DNA from: Mycolicibacterium hassiacum DSM 44199 | GTDB taxonomy: Bacteria > Actinomycetota > Actinomycetes > Mycobacteriales > Mycobacteriaceae | Assembly (NCBI RefSeq): GCF_900603025.1 | Contig: NZ_LR026975.1 | Location: forward strand, 1,674,001 to 1,738,000 | Direction of reading: 5' to 3' | DNA length: 64,000 nt | In this document: one piece after another, positions 39,476 through 48,343 of the stretch | Layout: each line of letters opens with the position of its first letter | Numbering within the stretch: the first letter of the stretch is position 1 | The notes under the pieces: model-generated | What the model saw: only the letters and a program-made list of their open reading frames with translations | Databases searched by the model: none | What the model was told of the DNA's origin: nothing | Translations under genes and position numbers: made by a program

Positions 39476-39709
39476 ATGATTGACCTCGTCATCGCGGTCA
39501 GCCTGTGTCTCGCGCTGCTTTTCATCGGCGTGGTCGTCGGCGTGATCGCTCTCGTCGTGCATGCGTCGCGTAAACCGACCCCGACCGCGCCGCCGACCGG
39601 CCAACCGCCCGGCTGGTATCCGGATCCGCACGACGCATCGGCGCTGCGGTATTTCGACGGTCGGGGGTGGACCGAGCACGTCCAGCGCCGGGAGGGCCCG
39701 TCCACCTGA
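39476..39709 (+). CDS. Small membrane-anchored DUF2510 protein
   Basis: 77-residue protein: one N-terminal transmembrane helix (LVIAVSLCLALLFIGVVVGVIALVV), a short Pro/Thr linker and a DUF2510 module (PPGWYPDPHDASALRYFDGRGWTEHV), a short domain common on actinobacterial membrane proteins. ATG 39476 has CGGGAG seven bases upstream; the in-frame GTG at 39470 is too close to it. It lies between pafC and tatA, 44 and 57 bp away. Function unknown. Confidence 0.8.
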   Translation: MIDLVIAVSLCLALLFIGVVVGVIALVVHASRKPTPTAPPTGQPPGWYPDPHDASALRYFDGRGWTEHVQRREGPST

Positions 39710-39766
39710 CCGGCGTCCGCACCCGATCCGCAGGTACGATCGAAGAGACGTCTGGAGGTACCAACA

Positions 39767-40024
39767 ATGACTGGTGGGCTGCAACCCTGGCACTGGGTCA
39801 TCGTCATCGCCGTGTTCGTCCTGCTCTTCGGTGCGAAGAAGCTGCCGGACGCAGCCCGTTCGCTCGGCAGGTCGATGCGCATCTTCAAGTCGGAGCTCAA
39901 GGAGATGCAGGCCGAGTCGAAGACCGACACCGCGCCCAGGCCGATCGAGTCGGAACGCGTCGATTCCCCGGCGCCGACCGGCCAGCAATCCGCCACACCA
40001 CCGCCGGATCAACGCCCGGCCTGA
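39767..40024 (+). CDS. tatA: Sec-independent translocase subunit TatA
   Basis: 85-residue TatA: an N-terminal membrane helix ([15 protein letters not shown]), hinge, amphipathic helix ([25 protein letters not shown]) and a Pro/Gln-rich tail. It forms the export pore for folded twin-arginine proteins with TatC (and TatB elsewhere). A GGAGGT RBS precedes ATG 39767. tatC follows after 50 bp. Confidence 0.96.
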   Translation: MTGGLQPWHWVIVIAVFVLLFGAKKLPDAARSLGRSMRIFKSELKEMQAESKTDTAPRPIESERVDSPAPTGQQSATPPPDQRPA

Positions 40025-40074
40025 TAACCCACCGATACCGCCGCGGCCGATCCGCCGCGTAGTCAGCCAGCGCC

Positions 40075-41052
40075 GTGCAGACCCCCAGAATTTTCCGCAA
40101 GCTCGATCCTCGCCAACGCCGCTCGCGGGTCAACCCCGACGGCACGATGTCGCTGGTCGAGCACCTTCAGGAACTCCGCAACCGCCTGCTGATCGCGTTG
40201 GCCGCCGTGGTGCTGGCCACCATCGCGGGCTTCCTGTGGTATACGTACGGGGTCTTCGGCCTGCCCAGCCTCGGTGAATGGCTGCGCGGCCCGTACTGCG
40301 CCCTGCCCGAGTCGGCGCGGGCGACGATCGCGCCCGACGGCGAGTGCCGGTTGTTGGCCACCGGGCCGTTCGACCAGTTCATGCTGCGGCTGAAGGTGGC
40401 GCTGGCCGCGGGCATCGTGCTGTCCAGCCCGATGTGGCTGTATCAACTGTGGGCGTTCATCACCCCCGGGCTGTACCGCAACGAGCGCCGGTTCGCCGTC
40501 GCGTTCGTCTCGGTGGGCGCGGTGCTGTTCACCGCGGGCGCGCTGCTGGCCTACTTCGTGCTGTCCACCGCGCTGGGCTTTCTGCTCAGCGTCGGCAGCG
40601 ATGTCCAGATCACCGCGCTGTCCGGCGAGCAGTACTTCGGGTTCCTGATCAACCTGCTGCTGGTGTTCGGGTTCAGCTTCGAGTTCCCGCTGCTGATCGT
40701 GATGCTCAACCTGGTCGGCGTGCTGACCTACGAGCGGCTGAAGGCGTGGCGCCGCGGGCTGATCTTCACCATGTTCGTGTTCGCGGCGCTGTTCACGCCG
40801 GGCTCCGACCCGTTCTCGATGCTGGCGTTGGCGCTGGCGCTGACGCTGCTGCTGGAACTGTCCATCCAGATCGCGCGGCTGCACGACAAGCGCAAGGCCC
40901 GCCGCGAGGCCGCCGAGGAGATACCCGACGATCAGGCCGCGCCGATCGGCGAGGCGGAGCCGATCGAACCACCGAGCACCGTGCCGGGTTCGGCACCACC
41001 GACCACCGTGCCGGGTTCGGCACACCACAGGGTCGATGACGAAGCCACTTAG
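40075..41052 (+). CDS. tatC: Sec-independent translocase subunit TatC
   Basis: 325-residue TatC with six membrane helices. Conserved motifs are [15 protein letters not shown] (N-terminal signal-peptide contact), [12 protein letters not shown], and [13 protein letters not shown]. The C-terminal tail is long and holds two copies of TVPGSA-type repeat encoded by a direct 27-bp-period repeat. GTG start 40075. The gene overlaps helY by 17 bp. Confidence 0.96.
   Translation: MQTPRIFRKLDPRQRRSRVNPDGTMSLVEHLQELRNRLLIALAAVVLATIAGFLWYTYGVFGLPSLGEWLRGPYCALPESARATIAPDGECRLLATGPFDQFMLRLKVALAAGIVLSSPMWLYQLWAFITPGLYRNERRFAVAFVSVGAVLFTAGALLAYFVLSTALGFLLSVGSDVQITALSGEQYFGFLINLLLVFGFSFEFPLLIVMLNLVGVLTYERLKAWRRGLIFTMFVFAALFTPGSDPFSMLALALALTLLLELSIQIARLHDKRKARREAAEEIPDDQAAPIGEAEPIEPPSTVPGSAPPTTVPGSAHHRVDDEAT
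40981..41023 (+). repeat. Two identical hairpins in the tatC tail, just before helY
   Basis: GTGCCGGGTTCGGCAC occurs at 40981-40996 and again at 41008-41023. Each copy is a perfect 6-bp-stem, 4-nt-loop inverted repeat; the 19-nt direct repeat has a 27-bp (nine-codon) period and stays in the tatC frame. The second copy ends 13 bases before the helY ATG. Confidence 0.7.
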
Positions 41053-43774
41053 CGGCCAGCTCGCCGATTTCGCAGCCCAGTTATCGTTTCCGCTCGACCC
41101 GTTCCAGCGGGAGGCCTGCACGGCGTTGGAGAACGGGCACGGCGTGCTGGTGTGCGCGCCGACCGGCGCCGGCAAGACCGTCGTCGGCGAGTTCGCGGTC
41201 CATCTTGCGCTGGCCGCCGGCCGGAAGTGCTTCTACACCACGCCGATCAAGGCGCTGAGCAACCAGAAGCACAGCGATCTGGTCCGCCGCTACGGGCCGG
41301 AGAAGATCGGTCTGCTCACCGGTGATCAGTCGATCAACGGCGACGCCGACATCGTGGTGATGACGACCGAAGTGCTGCGCAACATGCTCTACGCGAACTC
41401 GCCTGCGCTGCACGGGCTTTCCTACGTCGTCATGGACGAGGTGCACTTCCTCGCCGACCGGATGCGCGGCGCGGTGTGGGAGGAGGTGATCCTGCACCTG
41501 CCCGAGGATGTGCGGTTGGTGAGCCTGTCGGCGACGGTGAGCAATGCCGAGGAGTTCGGCGGCTGGATCCAGGCCGTGCGCGGCGACACCACGGTGGTGG
41601 TCGACGAGCACCGGCCGGTGCCGTTGTGGCAGCACGTGATGGTCGGCAAGCGGCTGTTCGATCTGTTCGACTACCGCGCCCAGGACCCGAGAACCCACAA
41701 GAAGTTGAAGGTCCATCCGGACCTGTTGCGCCACATCGCTTTCCGGCGCGAGGCCGACCGCATGGCCGCCTGGCAGCCGCGGGTCCGGGGGCGGGGCCGG
41801 CCCAGCATCTACCGTCCACCCTCCCGTCCGGAGGTCATCGCCACGCTGGACAACGCGGGCCTGCTGCCGGCGATCACGTTCATCTTCTCCCGCGCCGGCT
41901 GCGACGCCGCGGTCAAACAGTGCCTGCGTTCGTCGCTGCGGCTCACCACGGCCGACGAGCGGGAACGGATCGCCGAGATCGTCGACCGGCGCTGCGCGGA
42001 TCTGCCGGAATCGGATCTGCTGATCCTGGACTACCACGAGTGGCGGGAGGGGCTGTTGCGCGGGCTGGCCGCCCACCACGCCGGGATGCTGGCCACCTTC
42101 CGTCACACCGTCGAGGAGCTGTTCGTCGCGGGGCTGGTCAAGGCCGTGTTCGCCACCGAGACGCTGGCGCTGGGCATCAACATGCCGGCCCGGACGGTGG
42201 TGCTCGAGCGGCTGGTGAAGTTCAATGGCGAACAGCATCTGCCGCTGACCCCAGGCGAGTACACCCAGTTGACCGGCCGCGCCGGACGCCGCGGCATCGA
42301 TGTCGAGGGCCACGCGGTGGTGCTGTGGACGCCCGAGGTCGATCCGATCGAGATCGCGGGTCTGGCCTCCACCCGCACCTTCCCGCTGCGCAGCTCGTTC
42401 GCGCCGACCTACAACATGACCATCAACCTGGTCCACCAGATGGGCCCGGCGCAGGCGCACAAGCTGCTGGAGAGCTCGTTCGCGCAGTATCAGGCCGACC
42501 GGTCGGTGGTGGGGCTGGTGCGCGGCATCGAGCGGGGTGAACGGATGCTCGCCGAGCTCGCCGAGGAGCTCGGCGGCCCGGACAGCCCGGTGCTGGAGTA
42601 CACCCGGCTGCGCATGCAGATCTCCGAGCGGGAGCGGGCCCAGGCGCGGGCGTCGCGGCTGCAGCGCCGCCAGGCCGCGAACGAGGCGCTCGCCGCACTG
42701 CGCCGCGGCGACATCATCGTCATCGGGCACGGGCGCCGCGCCGGTCTGGCGGTGGTGCTCGACCCGGATCCCGACAGCGACGAACCGCGGCCGCTGGTGC
42801 TCACCGAGCACCGCTGGGCGGGCCGGATCTCGTCGGCGGACTTCTCGGGCGCGTCGGCGAAGCTGGGCCGGATGCGGCTGCCCAAACGGGTCGAGCACCG
42901 CAATCCGCGTGCCCGCCGGGACATCGCGTCCGCGTTGCGCTCGGCGGCAGCCGGGCTGGACGTGCCGTCGCGGCGCGGTCGGCGCAGCGGCCCGTCGGAA
43001 CCCGATATCGATCCGGAGCTGGTGTCGCTGCGTGATCAGATGCGTCGGCATCCGGTGCACAAGCTGCCCGACCGGGAGCAGCGGGTGCGGGTGGCCGAGC
43101 GGTATCTGCGCATCGAACGCGACAACGCGCAGCTACAGCAGAAGGTCAACGCGGCCACCAACTCGCTGGCGCGCACGTTCGACCGGATCGTTGTGCTGCT
43201 CACCGAACGCGGCTACATCGACGGGTCGGGGCCGGTGCCGAAGGTCACCGACGACGGGCTGCTGTTGGCGCGGATCTACAGCGAAAGCGATCTGCTGGTG
43301 GCCGAGTCGCTGCGCAGCGGGATCTGGCAGGGGCTCGACGCGCCCGAGCTGGCGGCGGTGGTCTCGGCGGTGCTGTACGAATCGCGCGGTGACACCCCGA
43401 GTTCGCCGGAGGCGGTGCACATCCCGACCGGACGGCTGCGCCGCGCGCTGAACCAGACGCGCCGGTTGTGGACCGAGCTGCGCGCCGACGAGCAGCGCCA
43501 CCGGATCAGCCCGAGCCGCGAGCCCGACTACGGGTTCGTGCCGGCGGTGTACCGCTGGGCCTCGACCGGCGACCTGACCGCCGCGCTGCTGGCCGTCGAG
43601 GCGGGCGACTCCTCGACGCCCCTGTCGGCCGGGGATTTCGTCCGCTGGTGCCGGCAGGTGCTCGATCTGCTCGACCAGGTCGCCAACGCCGCCCCGGACG
43701 CCGAACTGCGCAGCACCGCCCGGCGCGCCATCGGCGACATCCGCCGTGGTGTCGTCGCCGTCGACGCGGGGTAG
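41036..43774 (+). CDS. helY: DEAD/DEAH-box helicase HelY (Ski2/Mtr4-like)
   Basis: 912-residue superfamily-2 helicase. Walker [10 protein letters not shown], motif [20 protein letters not shown] (motif III), and motif [15 protein letters not shown] are all present, followed by the Ski2-type arch region (about 500-680) and the C-terminal DSHCT helical bundle ([17 protein letters not shown] to the end). Probably an RNA or DNA unwinding enzyme; its role in mycobacteria is not settled. ATG 41036 lies within the end of tatC. Confidence 0.93.
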   Translation: MTKPLSGQLADFAAQLSFPLDPFQREACTALENGHGVLVCAPTGAGKTVVGEFAVHLALAAGRKCFYTTPIKALSNQKHSDLVRRYGPEKIGLLTGDQSINGDADIVVMTTEVLRNMLYANSPALHGLSYVVMDEVHFLADRMRGAVWEEVILHLPEDVRLVSLSATVSNAEEFGGWIQAVRGDTTVVVDEHRPVPLWQHVMVGKRLFDLFDYRAQDPRTHKKLKVHPDLLRHIAFRREADRMAAWQPRVRGRGRPSIYRPPSRPEVIATLDNAGLLPAITFIFSRAGCDAAVKQCLRSSLRLTTADERERIAEIVDRRCADLPESDLLILDYHEWREGLLRGLAAHHAGMLATFRHTVEELFVAGLVKAVFATETLALGINMPARTVVLERLVKFNGEQHLPLTPGEYTQLTGRAGRRGIDVEGHAVVLWTPEVDPIEIAGLASTRTFPLRSSFAPTYNMTINLVHQMGPAQAHKLLESSFAQYQADRSVVGLVRGIERGERMLAELAEELGGPDSPVLEYTRLRMQISERERAQARASRLQRRQAANEALAALRRGDIIVIGHGRRAGLAVVLDPDPDSDEPRPLVLTEHRWAGRISSADFSGASAKLGRMRLPKRVEHRNPRARRDIASALRSAAAGLDVPSRRGRRSGPSEPDIDPELVSLRDQMRRHPVHKLPDREQRVRVAERYLRIERDNAQLQQKVNAATNSLARTFDRIVVLLTERGYIDGSGPVPKVTDDGLLLARIYSESDLLVAESLRSGIWQGLDAPELAAVVSAVLYESRGDTPSSPEAVHIPTGRLRRALNQTRRLWTELRADEQRHRISPSREPDYGFVPAVYRWASTGDLTAALLAVEAGDSSTPLSAGDFVRWCRQVLDLLDQVANAAPDAELRSTARRAIGDIRRGVVAVDAG

Positions 43775-43781
43775 CGGCGGT

Positions 43782-44612
43782 TCAGCCCAGGAACCGCTCG
43801 ATCGCCGCGGCCGCCCGGTCCGGATCGTCGAGCATCACGTACGTCGAGCTGTTCGGCACCACCTCCAGGGTCGCGTTCGGGAACGCGTCGGCGAGCCGCT
43901 GCGCGTGCGCCAGTGGGAACAGCCTGTCGGAGTCACCCCATACCAGCAGCACCGGGTTCGGCCAGGACGTGATCGCCGGTGCGGCGGCGAGGGTGAATCT
44001 CGGGTGCAGCCCTGCGGTGAACCGGGCCGCCTCCGCACGCACCGCACCCGATGTGGCGAACCCGCCGAAGATCGCCGGATACCGGTCCGGTGCCAGCCCG
44101 TTTCGGGTGGTGGAGTTGATGAAGAAGCGCTGGCCCGCTCCGCCGGCCAGGCCGCGCAGGGCGAGCGCGCCGAGGCGCCGGTTGACCGCGCACAGCTTGA
44201 CCAACGGTTTGAATGATCCGGGTGGAAAGTGTTCGTAGGAGTCGCAATTGGTGAACACCAGCCGCGACACCCGGTCGAACCCGGTGGGCGGGCTGCCGAG
44301 CGCGGACAGCACGATGCCGCCGCCGGTGTCGTTGGCGACCAGGGTGACGTCGTTGAGGTCGAGCGCCTGCAGGAACGCGCCGATGCGCCGGACGGTGGCG
44401 GGCACGCTCAGGTCCACGTCGCCCACCGGCGCGGACTGCGCGCCGAACGGCCAGGTGGGCGCGATGCAGCGGTAGCGGGACGACAGCCGGGTGACGACGT
44501 CGTCCCACAGTGCGCCGGTGACGTAGACGCCGTGCACGAACACGATGGGCGAGCCCGACCCGGTGTCGGTGTATTCGATGGGGATTCCGTCGACCTGCAC
44601 AGCCTTGGTCAT
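43782..44612 (-). CDS. Alpha/beta hydrolase with Asp nucleophile
   Basis: 276-residue alpha/beta hydrolase from ATG 44612 (MTKAVQVDG). Oxyanion segment VFVHGVYVTGALWDDV; the nucleophile elbow VANDTGGGI carries Asp, not Ser, as in dehalogenases and epoxide hydrolases; LLVWGDSDRLFP holds the acid region. The expected C-terminal catalytic His is not obvious: the usual position reads NSSTYVMLDDP, so the activity is uncertain. It is divergent from a TetR gene, over the double operator. Confidence 0.8.
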   Translation of the reverse strand: MTKAVQVDGIPIEYTDTGSGSPIVFVHGVYVTGALWDDVVTRLSSRYRCIAPTWPFGAQSAPVGDVDLSVPATVRRIGAFLQALDLNDVTLVANDTGGGIVLSALGSPPTGFDRVSRLVFTNCDSYEHFPPGSFKPLVKLCAVNRRLGALALRGLAGGAGQRFFINSTTRNGLAPDRYPAIFGGFATSGAVRAEAARFTAGLHPRFTLAAAPAITSWPNPVLLVWGDSDRLFPLAHAQRLADAFPNATLEVVPNSSTYVMLDDPDRAAAAIERFLG

Positions 44613-44625
44613 GAGCGCCCTACTT

Positions 44626-44664
44626 CCATACAATCTGTATGCTCAGAACATACAGATTGTATGG
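44626..44664. promoter_or_regulatory. Double palindromic TetR operator
   Basis: A perfect 16-bp inverted repeat: CCATACAATCTGTATG at 44626-44641 and CATACAGATTGTATGG at 44649-44664, separated by 7 nt. Each arm is itself a palindrome of type CATACA-N3-TGTATG, with centres 22 bp apart (about two helical turns). It lies 13 bp before the hydrolase ATG and 69 bp before the TetR gene, so it can control both. Confidence 0.8.
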
Positions 44665-44733
44665 AACGCGGGTCAATGGTTGTGAATCGCGCGGGACTGC
44701 CCAGAACGAGACGGCCCGGGACAGGACGGCACC

Positions 44734-45324
44734 GTGACCACGCGCCGTGATCAGGCGCAGGCCAAACGGCAGGCGCTGATCGACGCCGCCCGCCGGTTGT
44801 TCGCCGAGAACGGCTTTTTCGCAACCGGCACCGAGGACATCCTGCGGGCGGCCGGGGTGGGGACCCGCGGCGTGATGTATCACCACTTCGCCGACAAGCG
44901 GGATCTGTTCGAGGCGGTGTTCCATCAGGTGCAGCGCGACCTCGCGCAGGCCGCGGCACAGCGACTGTCCGGTTCGGACAGCCTCGACGTTCTCGCGTCG
45001 AGCCTGGCCGGGTTCCTCGACGCGGCGGCCAACAACCCGGAGATCCAGCGCATCGTGCTGGTGGACGCGCCGGCGGTGCTGGGCTGGGAGCGGTGGCGCG
45101 CCCTGGAGGCCGACTACGGCCTGGGCGCGATCGAGGCCATGCTCACCGCCGCCCTGGAATCGGGAATCATTGAGCCGCAACCACTTCGACCGCTGGCCCA
45201 CCTGTTGCTGGCGTTGGCCGACGAGGCGGCGCTGTACATCGCGAACGCCGACGACCGCGGTGAGGCCGCTCGTCAGATGACCGGGCATGTAAACCGGTTC
45301 ATCGCCGCGTTGCGCCGGCCCTGA
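44734..45324 (+). CDS. TetR-family transcriptional regulator
   Basis: 196-residue TetR repressor. N-terminal HTH: ALIDAARRLFAENGFFATGTEDILRAAGVGTRGVMYHHFADKRDLF pattern (split across residues 14-60). The C-terminal domain has AAANNPEIQRIVLVDAPAVLGWERW and a TetR_C_33-like end. GTG 44734. It probably represses the divergent hydrolase and itself through the CATACA/TGTATG sites. The inducer is unknown. Confidence 0.9.
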   Translation: MTTRRDQAQAKRQALIDAARRLFAENGFFATGTEDILRAAGVGTRGVMYHHFADKRDLFEAVFHQVQRDLAQAAAQRLSGSDSLDVLASSLAGFLDAAANNPEIQRIVLVDAPAVLGWERWRALEADYGLGAIEAMLTAALESGIIEPQPLRPLAHLLLALADEAALYIANADDRGEAARQMTGHVNRFIAALRRP

Positions 45325-45450
45325 GCGCGGGGTGGCCGGGGCGTCCGGCGGGCCGCCGGGATGAATACCGGAGCGCACCCCGATGCAACGGTAGTGTGAT
45401 GCCAGCAGGAAATGATGCCGCGGCGATGCCGCGGGCGACCGAGGAGTGAG

Positions 45451-46176
45451 ATGAGCGGACCGCAGGGATCTGATCCGACGCAGCAGCCATGGTCGGGCCA
45501 GCAGCCGGAACAGCCGGCGGATCAGCAGCCGAGCGACCCCAATCAGCAGTGGCAGCCGCCGGTCTCGCCCGCCGACGCGACGCAGGCGGCGCCGCAGTGG
45601 CAGCCACCTGCGTACGATCCGCAGCAACAGCAGTACGGCTACCAGGCTCCGGCCTACGGCCAGCCGCAGTACTCGCCGCCGCAGAGCGACTTCTCGCAGC
45701 AGCAGACGTACGTCGCACCCGGATTCGGTCAGCAGCCGGGGCAGTATCCGCAGTTCGGCCAGCAGCCCGGTCAGTTCGGCCAGCAGCCCGGCCAGTACCC
45801 GCCCGGTTACACCGCCCCGGGCTCCGACCAGGAGGCCAAGAAGTCGATGGCCATCATCTTCGGCGTGGTCGGGGTGTTCGCAGCGATCGTCGTCGCGGTG
45901 GTGCTGGTGCTGGGCTTCTGGAAGCCGGGCTTCTTCGTCGAGACGATGCTGGACATCGATGCGGCCCAGACCGGCGTGCAGCGCATCCTGACCGACCAGA
46001 CCAACGGCTACGGTGCGAAGAACGTCGAGGACGTCAAGTGCAATAACGGCGAGAACGTCAAAGTCCAGAAGGGCGCCACGTTCGAGTGCGAGGTCAGCAT
46101 CGACGGCACCAAGCGGACGCTGACGGTGACGTTCCAGGACGACGACGGTACCTACGAGGTGGGCCGGCCGCGCTGA
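45451..46176 (+). CDS. DUF4333 membrane protein with Gln/Pro repeats
   Basis: 241-residue protein (Rv2091c-like). It has a long cytoplasmic low-complexity N-terminus rich in Gln, Pro and Tyr (with FGQQPGQ repeats near 91-115), one membrane helix ([27 protein letters not shown]) and an extracytoplasmic DUF4333 domain with a Cys pair ([10 protein letters not shown] ... FECEVSIDG). GAGGAG precedes ATG 45451. Function unknown; such proteins may be envelope-linked. Confidence 0.85.
   Translation: MSGPQGSDPTQQPWSGQQPEQPADQQPSDPNQQWQPPVSPADATQAAPQWQPPAYDPQQQQYGYQAPAYGQPQYSPPQSDFSQQQTYVAPGFGQQPGQYPQFGQQPGQFGQQPGQYPPGYTAPGSDQEAKKSMAIIFGVVGVFAAIVVAVVLVLGFWKPGFFVETMLDIDAAQTGVQRILTDQTNGYGAKNVEDVKCNNGENVKVQKGATFECEVSIDGTKRTLTVTFQDDDGTYEVGRPR
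45725..45793 (+). repeat. In-frame tandem repeat coding FGQQPGQ
   Basis: Three copies of a 21-bp unit encoding FGQQPGQ, with YPQ between the first and second, in the low-complexity N-terminal region of the DUF4333 protein. It is probably prone to copy-number change. Confidence 0.6.
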
Positions 46177-46187
46177 CCGGCGTGGTG

Positions 46188-47153
46188 CTAGCGGTCGGGC
46201 AGGCTGTCGAGCGCCTTCTGCAGCCGCCCGACCGGGGACACCACCCCGTAGCGTTCGGCGAGTTCGGCGACTGTCGCGGGGTCGCGGGCGGTCAGCGGTA
46301 GTTCGTCGGTCGGGGTGGACCAGTCGAGGTCGGCGTCGACCGCGACCTTGACGACCGCCTCGGCCCGGGCGATGTAGTCCGCGGCGGCCAGCAGCTTTCT
46401 CCGGTGCGCCTTCGACATCGACGAGTCGGGGTCGCGGGCGGCGGCGAGAATCCCCGCCAGCGAGCCGTGCCGCGCCAACAACGCGGCTGCGGTCTTCTCG
46501 CCGATGCCCGGAACGCCCGGCAGTCCGTCGGACGGATCCCCGCGCAGCAGGGCCAGCTCGGCATAGGCGGGCCCCGCCCGGTCGATCGGCACCCCGTACT
46601 TCTCGGCGACCTCGGCCGGCCCCCACTTGGTGGCCTTGGCCAGCCCCGCGCCCAGGTACAGCACTCGCACCGACACCGGCTCGTCGCGCACCAGTTGCAG
46701 CAGGTCCCGGTCGCCGCTGACCACCACCACCGGATCGCGACGTTCGCGGGCGACCAGCGTGCCCAGCACGTCGTCGGCCTCGTGTTCGGGTGCGCCCGCG
46801 GTCGGGATGCCGAAGGCGTCGAGGATCTCGAAGATCATGTCCACCTGCGGGGTCAGATCGTCGGGGACCTCCTCGACGTCGGGATCGTCGCCCGGGGTCT
46901 CCTCGAGGACGCGGTGCGCCTTGTACGACGGGATCAGGTCCACGCGCCACTGCGGGCGCCAGTCGTCGTCACGGCAGACCACCAACCGGGACGGGCGCTC
47001 GCGGGTGATCACCGTGGCCACCGCGTCGAGGAAGCCCCGGACCGCGTTGACCGGGCGACCGTCGGGCGCGGTGATCGACGTCGGCACACCGAAGTAGGAG
47101 CGGAACCACATGCTGGCGCCGTCGAGCAGGAGCAGGGGAGCGGCCACGACCAC
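46188..47153 (-). CDS. 5'-3' exonuclease (PolA-type domain)
   Basis: 321-residue stand-alone FEN/5'-3' exonuclease (Rv2090-like), related to the N-terminal domain of DNA polymerase [17 protein letters not shown] and [13 protein letters not shown] hold the first metal Asp residues; EADDVLGTL and [13 protein letters not shown] the next; [24 protein letters not shown] is the helix-hairpin-helix. Expected to process flaps or RNA primers. GTG start 47153; divergent from pepE. Confidence 0.92.
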   Translation of the reverse strand: MVVAAPLLLLDGASMWFRSYFGVPTSITAPDGRPVNAVRGFLDAVATVITRERPSRLVVCRDDDWRPQWRVDLIPSYKAHRVLEETPGDDPDVEEVPDDLTPQVDMIFEILDAFGIPTAGAPEHEADDVLGTLVARERRDPVVVVSGDRDLLQLVRDEPVSVRVLYLGAGLAKATKWGPAEVAEKYGVPIDRAGPAYAELALLRGDPSDGLPGVPGIGEKTAAALLARHGSLAGILAAARDPDSSMSKAHRRKLLAAADYIARAEAVVKVAVDADLDWSTPTDELPLTARDPATVAELAERYGVVSPVGRLQKALDSLPDR

Positions 47154-47188
47154 TGACAGTAGCGGGTGGCCGCACTAGCCTCAGGCAC

Positions 47189-48343
47189 ATGACCGTGAGC
47201 CGTTTCAGCACCGACGTGTACCGACAGCGCCTGCAGGCGGCGGCGACCGCCGCGGGGGAGGCCGGGTTGGCCGGGCTGATCATCACGCCGGGTTACGACC
47301 TGCGCTACCTGACCGGGTCGCGGGCGCAGACGTTCGAACGGTTGACCGCGTTGGTGCTTCCGGCGGCGGGTGAGCCCACGGTGGTGGTGCCGCGGTTGGA
47401 ACTGGCGTCGCTGAAGGATTCGGCGGTACCGGAACTCGGTGTCGCGGTGCGCGACTGGGTCGACGGCGACGACCCGTACCGGCTGGTGGTCGAGGCGCTC
47501 GGCGGTGCGCCGGTGGCGACCGCGGTCACCGACTCGATGCCCGCGCTGCATCTGCTGCCGCTGGCCGAGCGGCTGCAGCGGGTGCCGGTGCTGGCCACCG
47601 AGGTGCTGCGCAGGCTGCGGATGATCAAGGACCCGGCGGAGATCGACGCGCTGCGCAAGGCCGGTGCGGCGATCGACCGGGTGCACGCGCGTGTCCCCGA
47701 GTTCCTGGCGCCGGGCCGGACCGAGGCCGATGTCGCCGCCGACATCGCCGAAGCGATTGTGGCCGAGGGCCATTCGGATGTCGCTTTCATCATCGTGGGA
47801 TCCGGGCCGAACGGCGCCGACCCGCACCACGAGTGCTCCAACCGGGAACTTCAGGTCGGCGACATCGTCGTCGTCGACATCGGCGGGCCGTACGAGCCCG
47901 GCTACCACTCCGATTGCACCCGCACCTACAGCATCGGCGAACCGGATCCGGAGGTGGCGCGACGCTATGCGGTGCTGCAGCGTGCCCAGCGGGCCGCGGT
48001 GGCGGCGGTGCGCCCGGGTGTGACCGCCGAGCAGGTCGACGCGGTGGCGCGCGATGTGTTGGCGGAGGCGGGATTAGCCGACGCGTTCGTGCACCGCACC
48101 GGGCACGGCATCGGGTTGTCGGTGCACGAGGAGCCGTACATCGTCGCGGGCAACGACCTGGTTCTCGAGGAGGGCATGGCGTTCTCCGTCGAGCCGGGCA
48201 TCTACTTCGCGGGACAGTGGGGTGCGCGCATCGAGGACATCGTGATCGTCACCTCCGACGGCGCGATGCCGGTGAACCACCGCCCGCATGAACTGGTCGT
48301 GGTGCCCGCGACGGATCGCGGGGCCGACAGCGCCGCCGGCTAG
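47189..48343 (+). CDS. pepE: M24-family dipeptidase PepE
   Basis: 384-residue metallopeptidase of the M24B (Xaa-Pro dipeptidase/aminopeptidase P) family. The N-terminal creatinase-like domain precedes the pita-bread fold, in which all five metal ligands are visible: Asp in VVVDIGG, Asp in HSDCTRTY, His in HRTGHGIG, Glu in FSVEPGIY and Glu in ARIEDIV. ATG 47189. It corresponds to Rv2089c. Cytosolic peptide turnover is the likely role. Confidence 0.93.
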   Translation: MTVSRFSTDVYRQRLQAAATAAGEAGLAGLIITPGYDLRYLTGSRAQTFERLTALVLPAAGEPTVVVPRLELASLKDSAVPELGVAVRDWVDGDDPYRLVVEALGGAPVATAVTDSMPALHLLPLAERLQRVPVLATEVLRRLRMIKDPAEIDALRKAGAAIDRVHARVPEFLAPGRTEADVAADIAEAIVAEGHSDVAFIIVGSGPNGADPHHECSNRELQVGDIVVVDIGGPYEPGYHSDCTRTYSIGEPDPEVARRYAVLQRAQRAAVAAVRPGVTAEQVDAVARDVLAEAGLADAFVHRTGHGIGLSVHEEPYIVAGNDLVLEEGMAFSVEPGIYFAGQWGARIEDIVIVTSDGAMPVNHRPHELVVVPATDRGADSAAG

